Source of the DNA: DUAL01 sp036012565
GTDB taxonomy: Bacteria; Bacteroidota; Bacteroidia; Flavobacteriales; BACL11
Assembly: GCA_036012565.1 (NCBI GenBank)
Contig: DASCPP010000049.1
Location: 1-16,690, forward strand
Direction: 5' to 3'
Length of the DNA stretch: 16,690 nt
Below are positions 16,601 through 16,690 of the stretch, one piece after another. Each line of letters opens with the position of its first letter. Position 1 is the first letter of the stretch. The notes under the pieces were generated by a model. That model ran no database searches. It saw only the letters and a list, made by a program, of their open reading frames with translations, and had not been told where the DNA came from. The position numbers and the translations under genes were made by a program.

Positions 16601-16690
16601 AACATCCATCATAATGATAAGAGACTGTATATACCCCTGAACCAGTAGTTGTAGGAGAATATGTACCTTGGCTCCCTGAAACTATACCAT
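13659..16690 (-). CDS. Large T9SS-secreted repeat surface protein (5' end outside window)
   Basis: 1009 residues are visible; the frame is open to the right edge and still in repeat sequence, so the ATG at 16592 is internal. At least seven related units of about 65-75 residues share G-x-W-S/T-G-x-G-I, a G-x-F-x-P core, G-x-H-x-I-x-Y and GC-x-D-T ends (partial to 16569; 16359-16568; split unit 15613-16358; 15411-15611; 15183-15410; 14973-15182; 14754-14972). A MAM domain is nested at 15732-16229. Two looser Ig/SprB-like units follow (14514-14753 and 14283-14513), then a PKD-like domain with FWSFGDNSS (14022-14282). The end, 13662-14009, is the gliding-motility-associated type B sorting domain: IFVPNSFTPNFDKCNDEF, IKIHKRWGGDIVF, TWDGKLENG, PMGVYAFVIEY, GTITLIR. 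The protein should cross the outer membrane by T9SS and act in adhesion or as a surface or released protein; the ligand is unknown. It is coupled by TAATG to the small membrane protein downstream. Confidence 0.93.
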   Translation of the reverse strand, partial: GIVSGSQGTYSPTTTGSGVYTVSYHYDGCSETMDVTVLEINAGPDISACPNAPTFNLNTQYTTPGGTWSGCNCIQVNGDINVGAIPTTINAIYTLPNGCSDTLSVIIDNITTQADDTICQKSSNYALNSFPTNGYWSALPTLPLQSSSCISPISFFPFSDNFETGLTNWINDPLNDFNWTVNSGGTPSNNTGPNSAYEGVNYVYTEASGNNHPFKRAGIISPCLNLSEYSNPILHFWYHMYDNPGNGSNQGTFSVDISTDNGLNWTNDVWFRSGSQANQWLEATVDLSNYNTSEVLIRLRVITGNSSQSDIAVDMLSFLGGPITPNGIFLPSVADSGLHTLIYNIQGCTDTINIYVRPIDAGNDMEICPTQLPFNLQGIPVSGIWTGTHIINSNNGTFDPAIGLGVDTVTYSVAGCTDTVLISVIETKILLDSIFSCNDDTLVVLDSILISRTPIYGTWSGNGIVSANYPGEFNPNLVGVGNHIIYYTANYCSDSLVFSVAPQSILTDTMVCATAPDFNLNANPSGGLWSGPGIVNNSTGLFSSITAGVGVHYILYESPIGCLDTTTVTVYSNPVLSMTGLDSNYCYLDTNIQVNVNPSGGVLTGNGINNLTFNPALAGPGYHLITYSLGGGSCLVSIDTIVLIGDSLTINTYVSEDSICVGDIINIGVNVSGGIGSNYTFNWDNGLGSSFEHNVSPILNTTYNVVIEDGCTEPALATIDVFVHPSFSSSFTTSPKYCYGENGFAKVNVNGSSSYSYQWNTVPIQTTDSIYDKVSKRYMVIVTDNVSGCSISDTITIPGYDDIIASFFVNKEECISLLDGTFQFIDNSNINVNEISSASFWSFGDNSSTPYYFGTNPEHNYTDTGNYQVSLILINNGNCSDTTSLSVCIFPDKKIFVPNSFTPNFDKCNDEFFVKGVGGFYSFNIKIHKRWGGDIVFKSDEIILTDSYSDGNLCNIQQELYSYYKMGTWDGKLENGADAPMGVYAFVIEYKQLASSSTEKIVGTITLIR

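Noticed and set aside
14754..16690. Repeated units in the surface gene as a DNA repeat or CRISPR-like array
   Set aside because: The periodicity is at protein level; the nucleotide sequences of the units are diverged and have no constant repeat and spacer lengths.

Overview
The window is an AT-rich chromosomal segment from a member of the Bacteroidota, most likely a Flavobacteriales-type organism. Three signs point there. The exported proteins carry signal peptides ending in -Ala-Gln or -Ser-Gln. The large surface protein at the right edge ends in the 'gliding-motility-associated' C-terminal sorting domain of the type IX secretion system (T9SS). Several start regions carry the Bacteroidota -7 promoter element TAnnTTTG instead of Shine-Dalgarno sites. 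No mobile element, CRISPR array, tRNA or rRNA was found.

Left part (1-9800) is housekeeping. The 3' end of a class IV (branched-chain-type) aminotransferase converges on and overlaps clpC, the AAA+ unfoldase of a Clp protease. clpC diverges from gyrA across a 200-nt promoter region. gyrA is followed, with a 14-nt overlap, by a periplasmic or secreted two-domain M16 zinc peptidase, and 4 nt later by an exported TPR protein. These three probably form one operon.

Middle part (9801-12962): typA/bipA, a ribosome-associated GTPase, runs leftward from its own short-leader promoter. It is separated by a perfect-palindrome terminator from a pair of small paralogous 65-residue basic proteins of unknown function. 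The two copies are 57% identical and are separated by 491 nt of AT-rich non-coding DNA.

Right part (12963-16690): an exported DUF4019-type protein, with a GTG start and an almost leaderless promoter, converges on and overlaps a 77-residue single-pass membrane protein. That protein is stop-start coupled (TAATG) to a very long T9SS-secreted surface protein that runs off the right edge. The surface protein consists of about eight related beta-sandwich repeats, one of which is split by a nested MAM domain, then a PKD domain and the sorting domain.

Most of the window is ordinary conserved chromosome. The less ordinary points are the small-protein paralogue pair, the MAM domain inserted inside a repeat, the tail-coupled membrane miniprotein, and a recurring ACCTAGT motif in non-coding DNA. 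I saw nothing that clearly amounts to a new defence or mobile system.
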